Of a DNA stretch of 64,000 bases, positions 23,656 through 33,891 are shown piece by piece. Origin of the DNA: Roseobacter insulae. Lineage in GTDB: Bacteria > Pseudomonadota > Alphaproteobacteria > Rhodobacterales > Rhodobacteraceae. Both the position numbers and the translations under genes were made by a program. The notes beneath the pieces were generated by a model, which had not been told where the DNA came from, made no database searches, and saw only the letters and a program-made list of their open reading frames with translations. The DNA lies in the NCBI RefSeq assembly GCF_019375555.1, contig NZ_JAHXDN010000001.1:1-64000 (forward strand). The letters run 5' to 3'. How positions within the stretch are numbered: the first letter of the stretch is position 1; each line of letters opens with the position of its first letter.

Positions 23656-26034
23656 ATGCAAAGCACCGCGGCGAGTGTCATTGACCTGAGCCTGTTGACC
23701 CGTGCCGACGTGCCGCTCGTCGGCGGTAAGAACGCCTCGCTGGGCGAGATGATCGGCGCCTTGAGCGGGAAAGGTATCCTTGTGCCACCGGGGTTCGCCA
23801 CGACCTCGGATGCGTTTCGCCGCTACCTGACGGCCAACGATCTGAACACCCGGATTGCGGCGGAACTGGATAAACTGGCCAAGGGCAAGTCCGAGTTGGC
23901 CCAGACGGGTGCCGCGATCCGCGCGCTTATTCTCGGCGGTGACTGGCCCGAAGACATTGCCCAAGCAATCCTGACCCACTACCGGGACCTGTCGGAAAGA
24001 CATGGCGGGAAACCCGTGGCGGTGGCAGTTCGCTCCAGTGCCACCGCCGAGGATCTGCCGGATGCCAGTTTCGCAGGCCAGCAGGAGACGTTTCTGAATG
24101 TGACGGGTGATACTGCCCTGCTGGAAGCTTGCCGCAAGTGTTATGCATCGCTCTTTACGGACCGCGCGATTTCCTATCGCCAAATCAAGGGGTTCTCTCA
24201 TGATCAAGTCGCGCTCTCTGTGGGTGTGCAACTGATGGTACGTGCCGACACCGGCGGATCCGGGGTTATGTTTTCCATTGATACGGAGACCGGGTTTCCC
24301 AAGGTTGTTCTGATCAATGCGGCCTGGGGGCTGGGCGAAAACGTGGTGCAGGGGACGGTCGATCCGGATGAATACCAGGTCTTCAAGCCCTTCCTTGGCA
24401 ACCCCGACCTGACCCCGATCCTTGAAAAACGTCTGGGCGGCAAAGAGATCAAGATGATCCGCAATCCTGAAGGGACTGCTCGCAACGTGCCGACCTCCCG
24501 GGCGGAACGCGCTCAATACGTGCTGAGCGACTCGGAAATCCTTACTCTCGCCCGGCAGGCCTGCGTGATCGAGGAGCATTATGGCCAGCCGATGGACATG
24601 GAATGGGCCCGCGATGGAACCACCGGTAGGCTCTACATCGTTCAGGCCCGGCCAGAAACGGTGCAGTCACGCAGCGATACCGGCTCGCTGAAATCCTACG
24701 CGGTGCAGGAGCCGGGTCCGACACTGCTGACCGGGCTGAGCATTGGCGACGCCGCGGTTGCCGGCCGCGTGAGCCTTATCGAGAATGTGCAGGATATAGG
24801 CCAGTTTCCGGACGGGTCGGTCCTGGTTACCTCCACGACCGATCCCAACTGGGTGCCGATCATGAAACGCGCCGCCGCGATCGTAACGGACCATGGTGGC
24901 CGGACATCTCATGCGGCAATCATCAGCCGGGAACTGGGATTGCCGGCGATCGTGGGCTGCGGTGATGCCACGCGGGTTCTGCACGATGGACAGGATGTCA
25001 CCGTTTCCTGCGCGGGCGGAGAAGAGGGCGTGGTGACCGAAGGGCTGTCAGAAATCACGGTGACCGAAGAGGCGCTCACCGAGCTTCCACAGACCCGCAC
25101 CAACGTCATGCTTAACCTTGCCAACCCGGCCGCCGCTCTGCGCTGGTGGCGGTTGCCGGTGCGTGGTGTCGGGCTGGCGCGGATGGAATTCGTCATCAGC
25201 AACGCGGTGCGCGTGCACCCGATGGCGCTTGTGAACTTCGACCAGATCACCGATGAGACAACCCGCCACGAGATCGAGGCACTGACCACCGGATATGACA
25301 GCAAAACGGCCTATTTCGTGGAGCATTTGGCGCGCGGCCTGTCGCGGTTAGCGGCCTTTTGCTATCCTGAACCGGTCATCGTGCGCATGAGCGATTTCAA
25401 GACAAACGAATACGCCAGCCTTCTGGGCGGACGCACATTCGAGCCGCATGAGGAAAACCCGATGCTTGGGTTTCGCGGCGCTTGTCGCTACTACTCACAA
25501 GACTACCGCGACGGGTTTGCGCTGGAATGTCAGGCCATTTCTCATCTGCGCGCCGAGCTTGGCTTCGACAACGTGATCGTCATGATCCCCTTCTGCCGCA
25601 CGCCGGAGGAGGCTGACCGCGTGCTGGCGGTGATGGCGGAAAACGGGCTGGAGCGCGGTCTTGACGGGCTGGAAATCTACGTGATGTGCGAAATCCCGGC
25701 TAACGTGGTGCGCGCCGGTGAATTTGCCCAGAGGTTTGACGGGTTTTCCATCGGGTCCAACGATCTGACGCAAATGACACTTGGCATAGATCGCGATTCA
25801 CAAGAGCTTGCGGCACTCTTTCGCGAGGACGACGCGGCGGTTCTATGGATGATCGAGACCGCGATACGCCAAGCCCACGCCGCCGGATCAAAGATCGGGT
25901 TTTGCGGTCAAGCCCCCAGCAACGACCCCGAATTCGCAAAGAAACTGGTTGGTTTCGGCATCGACAGCATCTCTGTCACCCCGGACAGTTTCATCAAGGT
26001 GCTGCGCAACGTTGCAGAGGCAGAAGCCGGTTAG
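23656..26034 (+). CDS. ppsA: Phosphoenolpyruvate synthase
   Basis: The ATG at 23656 after TTGAGGA gives 792 residues, the usual PpsA length. It converts pyruvate and ATP to phosphoenolpyruvate. Order of domains: ATP-binding (SLGEMIGALSGKGILVPPGF at about 26-45, VRSSATAEDLPDASFAGQQE), the phosphohistidine swivel (DHGGRTSHAAI, His near 419) and the PEP/pyruvate TIM barrel (MLGFRGACRYYS, IYVMCEIPANVVRAGEF, GSNDLTQMTLG). It converges with the pfkB-type gene with a four-base overlap. In this island it probably serves gluconeogenic flux during oxygen limitation. Confidence 0.95.
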   Translation: MQSTAASVIDLSLLTRADVPLVGGKNASLGEMIGALSGKGILVPPGFATTSDAFRRYLTANDLNTRIAAELDKLAKGKSELAQTGAAIRALILGGDWPEDIAQAILTHYRDLSERHGGKPVAVAVRSSATAEDLPDASFAGQQETFLNVTGDTALLEACRKCYASLFTDRAISYRQIKGFSHDQVALSVGVQLMVRADTGGSGVMFSIDTETGFPKVVLINAAWGLGENVVQGTVDPDEYQVFKPFLGNPDLTPILEKRLGGKEIKMIRNPEGTARNVPTSRAERAQYVLSDSEILTLARQACVIEEHYGQPMDMEWARDGTTGRLYIVQARPETVQSRSDTGSLKSYAVQEPGPTLLTGLSIGDAAVAGRVSLIENVQDIGQFPDGSVLVTSTTDPNWVPIMKRAAAIVTDHGGRTSHAAIISRELGLPAIVGCGDATRVLHDGQDVTVSCAGGEEGVVTEGLSEITVTEEALTELPQTRTNVMLNLANPAAALRWWRLPVRGVGLARMEFVISNAVRVHPMALVNFDQITDETTRHEIEALTTGYDSKTAYFVEHLARGLSRLAAFCYPEPVIVRMSDFKTNEYASLLGGRTFEPHEENPMLGFRGACRYYSQDYRDGFALECQAISHLRAELGFDNVIVMIPFCRTPEEADRVLAVMAENGLERGLDGLEIYVMCEIPANVVRAGEFAQRFDGFSIGSNDLTQMTLGIDRDSQELAALFREDDAAVLWMIETAIRQAHAAGSKIGFCGQAPSNDPEFAKKLVGFGIDSISVTPDSFIKVLRNVAEAEAG

Positions 26035-26978
26035 ACCTGCTCCACCGGGCAAAGTGGCAGCAGCGCTTCGACGACGGTGCGATCACAGAGTTCCGTGCCT
26101 TCCGTGCCCATCGTCGCGCTGGCTGCGGCCACGCCCCATTGCAGCGCCACATCAGGATCTTCGCCCCGCGACAGCGACAACGTCAGCGCGCCGACAAAAG
26201 CGTCCCCGGCACCGATCTTGCTGACCACGGGAACTTGCGGTGTGCGGCAGAGGTATCGCGCCCCTGCCGTCACAAGGATGGACCCTTCGCCGCCCCTGCC
26301 GGTCACGATGGAGCGGGCGACGCCGCGCTCCATCAACTCCTCTGCAAACCTGATGCAGTGCGCGACGGTGGGCAGCGCATGGCCCGCCGATTGTTCCGCC
26401 TCCCTGTGGTCAAGCCGCAAGATCTCCACAGGTGCCGATGGCTCGGCAATCAGGCGCGCGAGGGCGCTTTTGGATGTATCAACGATGAGCCTGTCTGTCT
26501 TCGGCGCAATCGCCTTCAGAACGCGGTTGGGGAAAGTGTCGCCCAAGCCCGGTGCAACGCCACCGCTGAGCACAACGTAACCGTCCGGCGGTGCCTTGGC
26601 GGCAATGCTGTTGAGGAGGTGGTCAGCATCTTCCGACCGCAAGATCTGACCGGGCAGGCTGAACCGGAATTGCTCTCCCGTGTGCTCGTCCGTGACGGCC
26701 AGGCTTTCGCGGGTTTCTCCTTGAACGGGCACCGGATGCACCGGAACCGCTTCTGCCGACAGAAGCCGGAGAAGCCGGTCACCCGATGCGCCCCCCACGG
26801 CCACCAGCGCAGTGGCGCTGCCGCCCAGTCTGCAAATGGCCCGTGCGACATTCACGCCGCCCCCGCCGGGATCAATCCTGGGAGCCCTGCAATAGAGTTT
26901 CGGCCCGGCGATCACCCGTTCGACCGATGTCGCAAGGTCAACCGCCGGATTAAGCGTGATCGTCAGAATTGCCGACAT
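26031..26978 (-). CDS. PfkB-family sugar kinase (1-phosphofructokinase-like)
   Basis: This 315-residue kinase is read from ATG 26978 with AAGGTG upstream. Landmarks: ITLNPAVDLATSVERV at the start, GGGGVNVARAICRLGG (substrate lid), and the PfkB signature KIGAGDAFVGALTLSLSRGE with catalytic Asp (about 254). The subfamily with TLNPAID starts phosphorylates fructose-1-phosphate, fructose-6-phosphate or tagatose-6-phosphate. Paired with PEP synthase it points to redirected glycolytic flux. Confidence 0.88.
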   Translation of the reverse strand: MSAILTITLNPAVDLATSVERVIAGPKLYCRAPRIDPGGGGVNVARAICRLGGSATALVAVGGASGDRLLRLLSAEAVPVHPVPVQGETRESLAVTDEHTGEQFRFSLPGQILRSEDADHLLNSIAAKAPPDGYVVLSGGVAPGLGDTFPNRVLKAIAPKTDRLIVDTSKSALARLIAEPSAPVEILRLDHREAEQSAGHALPTVAHCIRFAEELMERGVARSIVTGRGGEGSILVTAGARYLCRTPQVPVVSKIGAGDAFVGALTLSLSRGEDPDVALQWGVAAASATMGTEGTELCDRTVVEALLPLCPVEQV

Positions 26979-27157
26979 TACCTGCACCTTTCCAAGCTGT
27001 CGTTAAGCATATGCATCGCAACCTACCCCCTGGACACGTATCCTGCATCCGTTCCAGCCCACCCCCGCGCGCGGCACGTTGGACCGGGAAAACGGTCTTA
27101 TCCGTTGATACATCATTTCCATGGGATTCCGGTATGCCTGATGGCGCTGGCTGTGGC

Positions 27158-27529
27158 TCAGTCTTTGTGCTGGATCATCGCCAGGCGCATGGTGGCGGCA
27201 AGGATCGCCTGCGACAATACGGGCGACCGGCCTGACCCGATGACGGCGTCATTGTCGCGCTCATCGCTTTCACGCAGACTGCAGCGCCAATGCCCGTCCT
27301 TGTCATTGGCCCTGCCGCGAATATGCACCGCCCAGTTGGGAAAGGCCCGATCGGTAACATGCATGGCGGTATCCGCCGTGCTGATGTGTTCCGCAAGTTT
27401 TTCATCGGGGTCGACAGCATCCGGCAGCAGGTAAGCAAGGCCGCGGACCACCCCATCGAAATCCGCCACTGTCAGGTCGGTTCTCGTCTCCAGTTCTTCG
27501 ATCAGAACGTCCAGTTCAGGATCCTTCAT
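27158..27529 (-). CDS. Conserved hypothetical protein, 123 residues
   Basis: ATG 27529 has GGGAG eight bases upstream. The middle reads NWAVHIRGRANDKDGHWRCS and the end RDNDAVIGSGRSPVLSQAIL, a pattern close to DUF2591-like small proteins that often have an Ala-rich last helix. It overlaps the preceding gene by 14 bases, so the two are one unit. Function is unknown. Confidence 0.7.
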   Translation of the reverse strand: MKDPELDVLIEELETRTDLTVADFDGVVRGLAYLLPDAVDPDEKLAEHISTADTAMHVTDRAFPNWAVHIRGRANDKDGHWRCSLRESDERDNDAVIGSGRSPVLSQAILAATMRLAMIQHKD

Positions 27530-28043
27530 TCGCTTGCTCCCTTGTCTTTCCGGGATCGCCCTTGATTTCCGCGATACCAATCACGTAATTCTCGCCGTAG
27601 GTCCGCGCGCATTTCGGGCAGGTGGTGTAGAACATGTAGATACGCCCGGCAACGTGGCCGCCTGCCTTTGCGGCGATTTCCATCTCGTGCACCCAGTCCG
27701 CGGCCTTGCGGTAAGACCCTTCGAACACACGCGTCATGAAGTCGCCCGAAAGCGTCGTCATCTCCTCCTCCGGCACTGGCCCGGTGACGGCAAAGAGGTG
27801 TTCGCCTTCAGTTGCAGACAGGTCACGGCTCAGCACAAGATAGCCGTCGGGATCCTGCGCACCGGCGGGTTCGATATGGCCCTGGACCCGGGTGAACACC
27901 TTGCCCATGTTGACAGGCACATGCAGGAGGCTTCGCGTTGTTGCCCGGACGAACGGTTTGTTCTTGAAATGCAGGTGCCTGCCATCCCATCCGCGCGGGT
28001 CGAAACGCGGGCAGCACCCCGTCGTGTTTGCCGACATATCCAT
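27516..28043 (-). CDS. Conserved protein with CC and CxxC metal-like motifs
   Basis: The start is placed at ATG 28043 (another ATG at 28037), because the frame further up to 28130 runs through an FNR/Dnr-like box. The 175 residues begin MDMSANTTGCCPRFDPRGWD, a hallmark of proteins often labelled hydrolase in anaerobic-regulon clusters. They continue with FTRVQGHIEPAG and end with IYMFYTTCPKCARTYGENYV. Cys pairs at both ends may bind a metal. The enzyme activity is not known. Confidence 0.7.
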   Translation of the reverse strand: MDMSANTTGCCPRFDPRGWDGRHLHFKNKPFVRATTRSLLHVPVNMGKVFTRVQGHIEPAGAQDPDGYLVLSRDLSATEGEHLFAVTGPVPEEEMTTLSGDFMTRVFEGSYRKAADWVHEMEIAAKAGGHVAGRIYMFYTTCPKCARTYGENYVIGIAEIKGDPGKTREQANEGS

Positions 28044-28123
28044 CACTGGCAGCGCATTCGTTTGCACAGGGTTATCTCCCGGTTTCCGCACCGGTGATCC
28101 TCTCTCACTTTGGCCGGGCGTGA

Positions 28124-28137
28124 TTGACATTTGTCAT
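28124..28137 (-). promoter_or_regulatory. FNR/Dnr-like box TTGAC-ATTT-GTCAT
   Basis: Nine of ten half-site bases match the symmetric TTGAC-N4-GTCAA. It stands 81 bases before the CC/CxxC protein start on the minus strand. Confidence 0.55.
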
Positions 28138-28266
28138 TTACAGCGCGCGAAATTCGGAGGCTGGCGGGCGGGGGCAACCTGCGGCAGGCCTTTCGGGCAC
28201 ATAACACTGGCATGATGCCGTCTTGCAACGACCTGACGGACATCCGGGGATTTTGCGCGTCGTTTA

Positions 28267-31200
28267 TCAGTTCATGCCGGACCGTTTCGGCGACGCATGC
28301 CTTTCCCGTCGCACCCTGACGGATCTGGTTTTTCCATGCCCCGGGAACGGCACCGTGTCAGAGGTCCAGATCGCGCCATCTACCGTGACATGGCTATGCC
28401 CGGCATCACCTGCGTGGCTACCGTCAATGACAATTTCAACCCAACCGTCTTTCCCTGCCAAGGTGACTTGAGCCGCGCCCCAAGCCGCGGGCAAGCACGG
28501 GTCGATCGAAATGGCGCCCTCCTTCAGCGTGACCCCGAGAATACCCTCGACGGCCAGTTGCCAGGACCAGCCTGCCGCCCCGGTATATCATGACCACCCG
28601 CCCTGCCCGGTGCGACTGCCCGTCCCCGAAACATCACCCGCCAGCACGTAAGGCTCCCTGCGGTAGTGATCCGCCGCATCCCGGTCGGCGGTGCGCCGTA
28701 CCGGATTAATGAGATCAAACACCTGATACGCTCGGTCCCCGTCGCCTACTGCAACATAGGCCATTCCCAGCCATGTCGCCGCATGGGTGTATTGACCGCC
28801 GTTTTCGCGGATGCCGGGGGGATAGGCCTGAATGTAGCCGGGGTCGCGATCCGTCTTGTCGAACGGCGGCGCTAATCGCGCACAAAGCCATCCATGACAG
28901 GCGGCGCCTGTCGGAGAACCTGTAGCCATGGCGCATAGACCTCGATGTCGCGCGCGGCGACATGCACGTCATGGCGGTACCGGTCGAGCCATGTGATGAC
29001 TTCGTCCTCCTGATCTTCGGTAATGGTCTCGGTGGCTTCGATGGCGTCGCGCACCACGGTTTCCAGCGGGTGCCACAGCGTCGTGCCAAGCGTTTCGAGA
29101 CGCGGCAGCCACTGCATTGGGGAGGATCGCGCCGCGCCAATTGCCGCGCGGATCGAAGTTTCGATCTCGTCCAGGCGTGTTGCATCATGTTCCGGCACAT
29201 CCCTGATGGCACCGATAAGCAGGTCGAGCGTCGTGTCCAGACACCCGAAGCAGGCGCGATAAAATGCCGGTTGATCGGCAAGCTCCAGACACCCCTGCTT
29301 CAGCGTAATCAGGGCGACCGCCAGATTACCGCTGTCCACGGTGGAGACATACTGCGGCTCCAAGGGCTCCAGCGTCCGGGTGTCGTACCAGTTCAGAACG
29401 TGGCCGCGGTAGGCCTGAACCCTGTCAAGCGCATCCAGCGTGTTGCAGCAGCGCGCAAGAAAATCGCCGGTGGTGATGAAACCGAAATCACGCGCGGCCA
29501 GTGCGGATGTCAGGAACATGCCGATGTTGGTCGGCGAGGTCCGATGGGCGATCCCTTCCTTGTGGCCAGCCTGATAATTGTCGGGTGGCAGCCAGTTGTC
29601 ATCGGGGCCAACGAAGGTTTCAAAAAAATGCCACGTCCGCCTTGCAACAAGGCGCAGGAAATGACGCTGATCCTCATCCAGAGTCTGGCTGCGAAAGATC
29701 CGCGGGCGGGCTCTCCAGACAGAGATTTCGGGTGCGAGGAACCACAGCACCAGGACCGGCACGGCAGGCCAGAACCCGTGCGGGTCATAAAGCGCCAGAT
29801 GACCGGCCAGCACCAGCGCCAGCGCCGAGGACGACCACATCAGCCGCCATGACGCTGTGCGAATACTGAGATCAGACATCATGGACGCGGCATGGGCCGC
29901 CGAGGTCCATTCCAACCTGTTTCGTCCGGCGATCCAGATGCGCCAGGGCGTTCTGAAAACGGCGTCGAGGATGATCAGCGTATCGCTCACCAGAAAGGCA
30001 ATCGAAAAGAACCATCTACCGCTGGCGGTTTTAAGTGTGTGCAGCGCTGATCCCAACCGTCCCCAGCGAACACCCCCCGTGGCGATGGCAAAGAGTTCCC
30101 CCACAAGGTAGCTTCCGGGCGCGGCCACGGCCAGCACCGTCCAGACCAGCGCGCTGCCGAGCAGCACCAACCACGCGCCGAGAAAGAACAGCAAGAGCGC
30201 CGGCGGCACGAGGCTGCGGCGCAGGTCGTCGATCATCTTCCACCGATCCAGCAGCGACAGGGTGTTCCTGACCGGTTGGCCATCTGCATCTGGTACGCGG
30301 CGCCGCAACCAGGGCAACAGCTGCCAATCACCGCGTATCCAGCGGTGCTGGCGCATGGCGAACTCCGGATAGCTCACCGGCAGATCTTCGTAGAGCACCA
30401 GGTTGCTGGCGAGAGCGGCGCGCCCATGAAGCCCTTCAAAGAGATCGTGACTGAGGACCGTGTTGTCGGGTACCCGATGCGTCATCGCACCGCGAAGGGC
30501 GGCAATATCGTAGATCCCCTTGCCAAAGAAAATGCCAGTGCCGAAGATATCCTGATACACGTCCGACACGACCCGGCTGTAGATGTCGACCGCCGTATCG
30601 CCGCTTTGCAGGTGAGAAAAATGCGTGCCTGTGCCCAGCTTGGGCAGAACTTCGATACGCGGTTGCAGGATCGCGTGACCTGCGATGATGCGGCCGCTGT
30701 CATTATCTGACACCGGTTGGTTTAGCGGATCGGCCATCATCCCGATCAGCCGATTGGCCGTACCGGGTGGCAGTTGCGTGTCTGCGTCCAGCGTGATGGC
30801 GAAACGCAACCCGCCCAGATCAGCCACCGGGCCTGACGTGACCGGGAATGCATCGGTGTCCTGCCCCAGGACCAGCCTGTTGAACTCCTCAAGCTTCCCC
30901 CGTTTACGCTCCCATGCCATCCAGCAGTCTTCAGCCGGGTTGAACTGCCGTTTGCGGTGCAGCAGAACGAATGGCTCAGCACCGTCGGCACTGCGCTGCG
31001 GGTTCAGGTGCTGTATCCTCTCCGAGAGCGCCTCTTCTATCGCGGCGTCCACTGGCAAAACCTGGCTGTCGGCATCGACGGGATCAGACAGAATCACGTA
31101 GCGCAAGGCCGGGTCCGGGTTCACCAGCGACAGCACCTCGATCTGATCAATGATCCTGCGCGCCTCCGCCACATCGCCAACGATCACCGGCACCACGATC

Positions 31201-32375
31201 GCCGTTGCAAACTGCGGCGGAATGGATTTGGCGTAATCCATCTCGGGCAGAGGTTCGGGGCGGGTAATCCTTGAAATCGTCCAATGCACGATCCAGACGC
31301 TGAGAATCGTGGCCGGAACCAGCGAGATCAAGACGCCGAAAATCCACTGCGGCACTGTCGCGTCCTGCAACAGCAGATAGGCAAGCGGTAAAAGCAAAGC
31401 CGCGGCGACACCCGCGCTCAGGCTTGCCGCATAAATCACGCCACGCCGCGCACCAAGCCAGCGGCGCGTCGCCAGCGCCGCCGGCACATGGCATCCCAGA
31501 TCGGCTTCAAGCGAATTGACTCCGTCCCCGATGAGCCAGTAGCCGACATGGTAACCGGCAGCTGCACCATCGTGTTGCCGGCACTTTCGGATCGCCCGGC
31601 GCGCAACCTCCGGCTCAGCCAGATCGCAGCGTCGGGAAAGTTGCTCGACGGCGGTGCGGTACCTGTCCCGGGTCTCGAAGGTCATCTGCCCGTAGACGCC
31701 CGCCGGATCACACAACAGTTCCTTTTCTATACAGCTGGTATCGTCCACGAAATCAGGCCACTGAATGTTGTCCAGAGCAATGAGATTGGTGATGGCCGAG
31801 GCGATCGGTTCGGTGGGCCCGGCATCTGCGGCACGATCCGCGCTGTCGCTTAAATCAACTGGTGATGGCACTTCCGGATCAAGCCTTGCGAAGGCAAGGA
31901 TCAGCCGCTCGAGCGAGACAAGCCGAAGCATCGGGGGCAACGCCCAGAGCTCGGCATTGGTCAGGCTGGAAACCGCTTGGTAGGCACCGACGAAGGCAGT
32001 CAGATTGGGCAGGGAGAGTTGCGGTTGCAGCGCGTCAAACGCCACCTGCGACAGCTCATACGCGCGCGCAAAACCTGCGCCATCGGCATGTTCCAGCGCA
32101 ACCAGCTTGCGGTAAAACTCCGGCGGCATGTCTTCCTTGAGGCGCCGGATAGCGCGCATCACGACGTAATCATTGTCCAAAAGCCAGTCTGCGGCCCGGA
32201 CATGTTCCGCCGCGGGGTCGGCGCACTACGCGCGGACCGTGTTCAGCCAGTCGCACAGCGATGGCAGCGCCTGCAACCCCCCGGGCATGACCGGCGGACC
32301 GGCGGTTGTTGTGTGGCGCAGCGCCAGCGCGTTCGCCGCGGTGTCAAAACCCGACAACGCAGCACCCGTGGTCAT
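28267..32375 (-). pseudogene. ndvB: ndvB/chvB-like cyclic beta-glucan synthase, broken by two nonsense codons and a large deletion
   Basis: The original start is ATG 32375, which overlaps the stop of the upstream stress gene (ATGA). Codon 50 is TAG (32226-32228) where reading continues as typical NdvB sequence (AAEHVRAADWLLDNDYVVMR). A 1102-codon frame then covers the N-terminal helical part, membrane segments (about 260-305) and the GT84 glycosyltransferase (ITLDADTQLPPGTANRL, HRWIRGDWQLLPWL). It ends at 28872. Out of frame from about 28929 the C-terminal GH94 tail appears (GYIQAYPPGIRENGGQYTHA), hit by TGA at 28588-28590 in the conserved GGW-WYTG motif, and trails to 28267. About 1,400 residues of a normal 2,800 are missing. 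The gene cannot make the full enzyme; the N-terminal fragment might be made from TTG 32180. Confidence 0.88.
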
Positions 32376-33406
32376 GTGTCCGTGCGGGTCGGTTGTCCGG
32401 TTCCGGCTGAGGTGACCGCGCCGGTCGCATGCCGATCCTGATCGTTAAGCCGGTGCCGGACCATCAGAACCGGAATGTCGGCGCGATCCAGAATATAGCT
32501 GGCCACGTCACCCGCCGGAACGTCGCTGTGTCCGCTCTGCCCATGGGTCGCCATAACGAGGAAATCGGCCCCCTCCTGGGTGGCAATCTGAATGAGCGCG
32601 CGTCTCGCGTCACCGCTGGTCACGATGCGGGTCGATATCCTGAGACGGTGGTGTGCCAGCCTGTTCTTGATCCGTTTGAGATGTGCCCGGCCAGCGCGCG
32701 TGTTTCTCTTTGTGACCTCGCTGTTGAGCAACATGGCTTTGTTGTCCATCACGCCAAACTCGGTCAGGCCGGGGTCGGGCGTGACGTAACACAGCATCAA
32801 TTCGGCATCCTCGGCCTTGGCCAGCGCAACCGCCTTCGGCAGCGCACTTTCCGACCGGGCCGAGCCGTCAATCGGCACCAATATGCGCTGGACCCCCTTT
32901 TCCGACAGGTCAGGCGCGGTTTCAGGGATCATCAATATGCCTGGGCTGTTGGAGTTCACCACGCCGCTGATGGTGTCGCAGAGCCGCCAGCGCCCATCTT
33001 CCCGCGACCGCAACGCGGCGGCAATATCCTCTTTTCTTGTGTCTACAAAGGCCGATATCTGCTCTGCGCATCGGCCTTCCAGAAGTTGCGTTTCAATGCC
33101 ATTGCTTTCGGTTTCAACTGCCTTCGCCAAGCGGTTGAGGCAGCGCCGTGCCATCCGTTTCTTGATTTCCCAATCCACGGGATCAACAGGTCCGGTCCCG
33201 TTTGCCCCCGGCGTCATGACCCGCAAAAGCAGCACGCGCCCGCCGAAGACACGAGCAATTGTCTGTGCATGCCGCAGTGCGGATACGTCTTTCTGGTCCT
33301 GTCCGAAAAACACCAGAACATCAGACTTGTTGGCAGCTGTTGGTGTTACCTCGGCGTCCTGGAGCTTTTCCGGGGCGGGCTTTGCATTCTGTGATTTGGC
33401 GGCCAT
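32372..33406 (-). CDS. Tandem universal stress protein
   Basis: 344 residues with two UspA domains: about 25-150 (VLVFFGQDQKDVSALRHAQT) and about 175-320 (RILVPIDGSARSESALPKAV). The second ends in the ATP-binding motif VMATHGQSGHSDVPAGDVAS (G-2x-G-9x-G type). Usp proteins support survival in growth arrest. The stop overlaps the ndvB start. The FNR box at 33585-33598 is 179 bases upstream. Confidence 0.88.
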   Translation of the reverse strand: MAAKSQNAKPAPEKLQDAEVTPTAANKSDVLVFFGQDQKDVSALRHAQTIARVFGGRVLLLRVMTPGANGTGPVDPVDWEIKKRMARRCLNRLAKAVETESNGIETQLLEGRCAEQISAFVDTRKEDIAAALRSREDGRWRLCDTISGVVNSNSPGILMIPETAPDLSEKGVQRILVPIDGSARSESALPKAVALAKAEDAELMLCYVTPDPGLTEFGVMDNKAMLLNSEVTKRNTRAGRAHLKRIKNRLAHHRLRISTRIVTSGDARRALIQIATQEGADFLVMATHGQSGHSDVPAGDVASYILDRADIPVLMVRHRLNDQDRHATGAVTSAGTGQPTRTDT

Positions 33407-33584
33407 GTTCGCAATCTGCTTTTAAAAGGGATCGTTCTGGCGCTGTTCTCCAAAGCGATGTTGGTGGGGCTGGACGATGTTCAGTTGTCCACGCAGGACA
33501 GGAGCAAATGCAGATAAGTCACCATCCGCAACGAACGGCGTTGCATGCACAGGCGAAAAGCTACGCGTTTCTGGAGCGGATCGA

Positions 33585-33598
33585 TTGATGTAAATCAA
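33585..33598 (-). promoter_or_regulatory. Perfect FNR box TTGAT-GTAA-ATCAA
   Basis: A fully symmetric FNR-type site. It lies 179 bases before the tandem Usp gene on the minus strand, with no other gene between. It overlaps the stop of the small frame at 33595, which argues that that frame is not under strong constraint. Confidence 0.78.
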
Positions 33599-33805
33599 GA
33601 CTTTCGCGTCTCTCGGTACGCCCCGGGATGAACCCTGGCAAAAGAAACGTTGTGTGGGATCAACCCAACGGTCGCGGGCCTGTCCTCACGCTCCGTGCGC
33701 AGTCCCTTGCCCGTCACCGCGTCAACGTAAACTCGGACCCTGTCGGGCATGGGCGGACCCATGGACAAAGAGCAGCACGAGAACGATACAGCGCAGCATT
33801 TCCAT
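33595..33805 (-). pseudogene. Possible small secreted protein with a frameshift
   Basis: ATG 33805 has AGGGA upstream and encodes a clean signal peptide (MEMLRCIVLVLLFVHGSAHA) but stops at 33722 after seven more residues. A second frame that starts at the same junction continues as MPDRVRVYVDAVTGKGLRTE and on to 33595 with protein-like composition. One base change in length would join them. It may be a decayed periplasmic protein, a sequencing error or two unrelated frames. Confidence is low. Confidence 0.35.
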
Positions 33806-33891
33806 CTTGCTTGTCCCTTAAAGGGTGTTCGAAACCGGCTTGTGCGCAGGCGGCACATCGTCAAACGCAACGGCTGTCGCGGACTGCGGCT

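Noticed and set aside
22689-23684. 331-codon plus frame before ppsA
   Set aside because: Its first part is antisense to the WD40 gene, its end overlaps ppsA in another frame, and no domain is seen.
25845-27434. 529-codon plus frame over the pfkB-type gene
   Set aside because: Antisense to a full-length PfkB kinase with clear motifs; no start signal.
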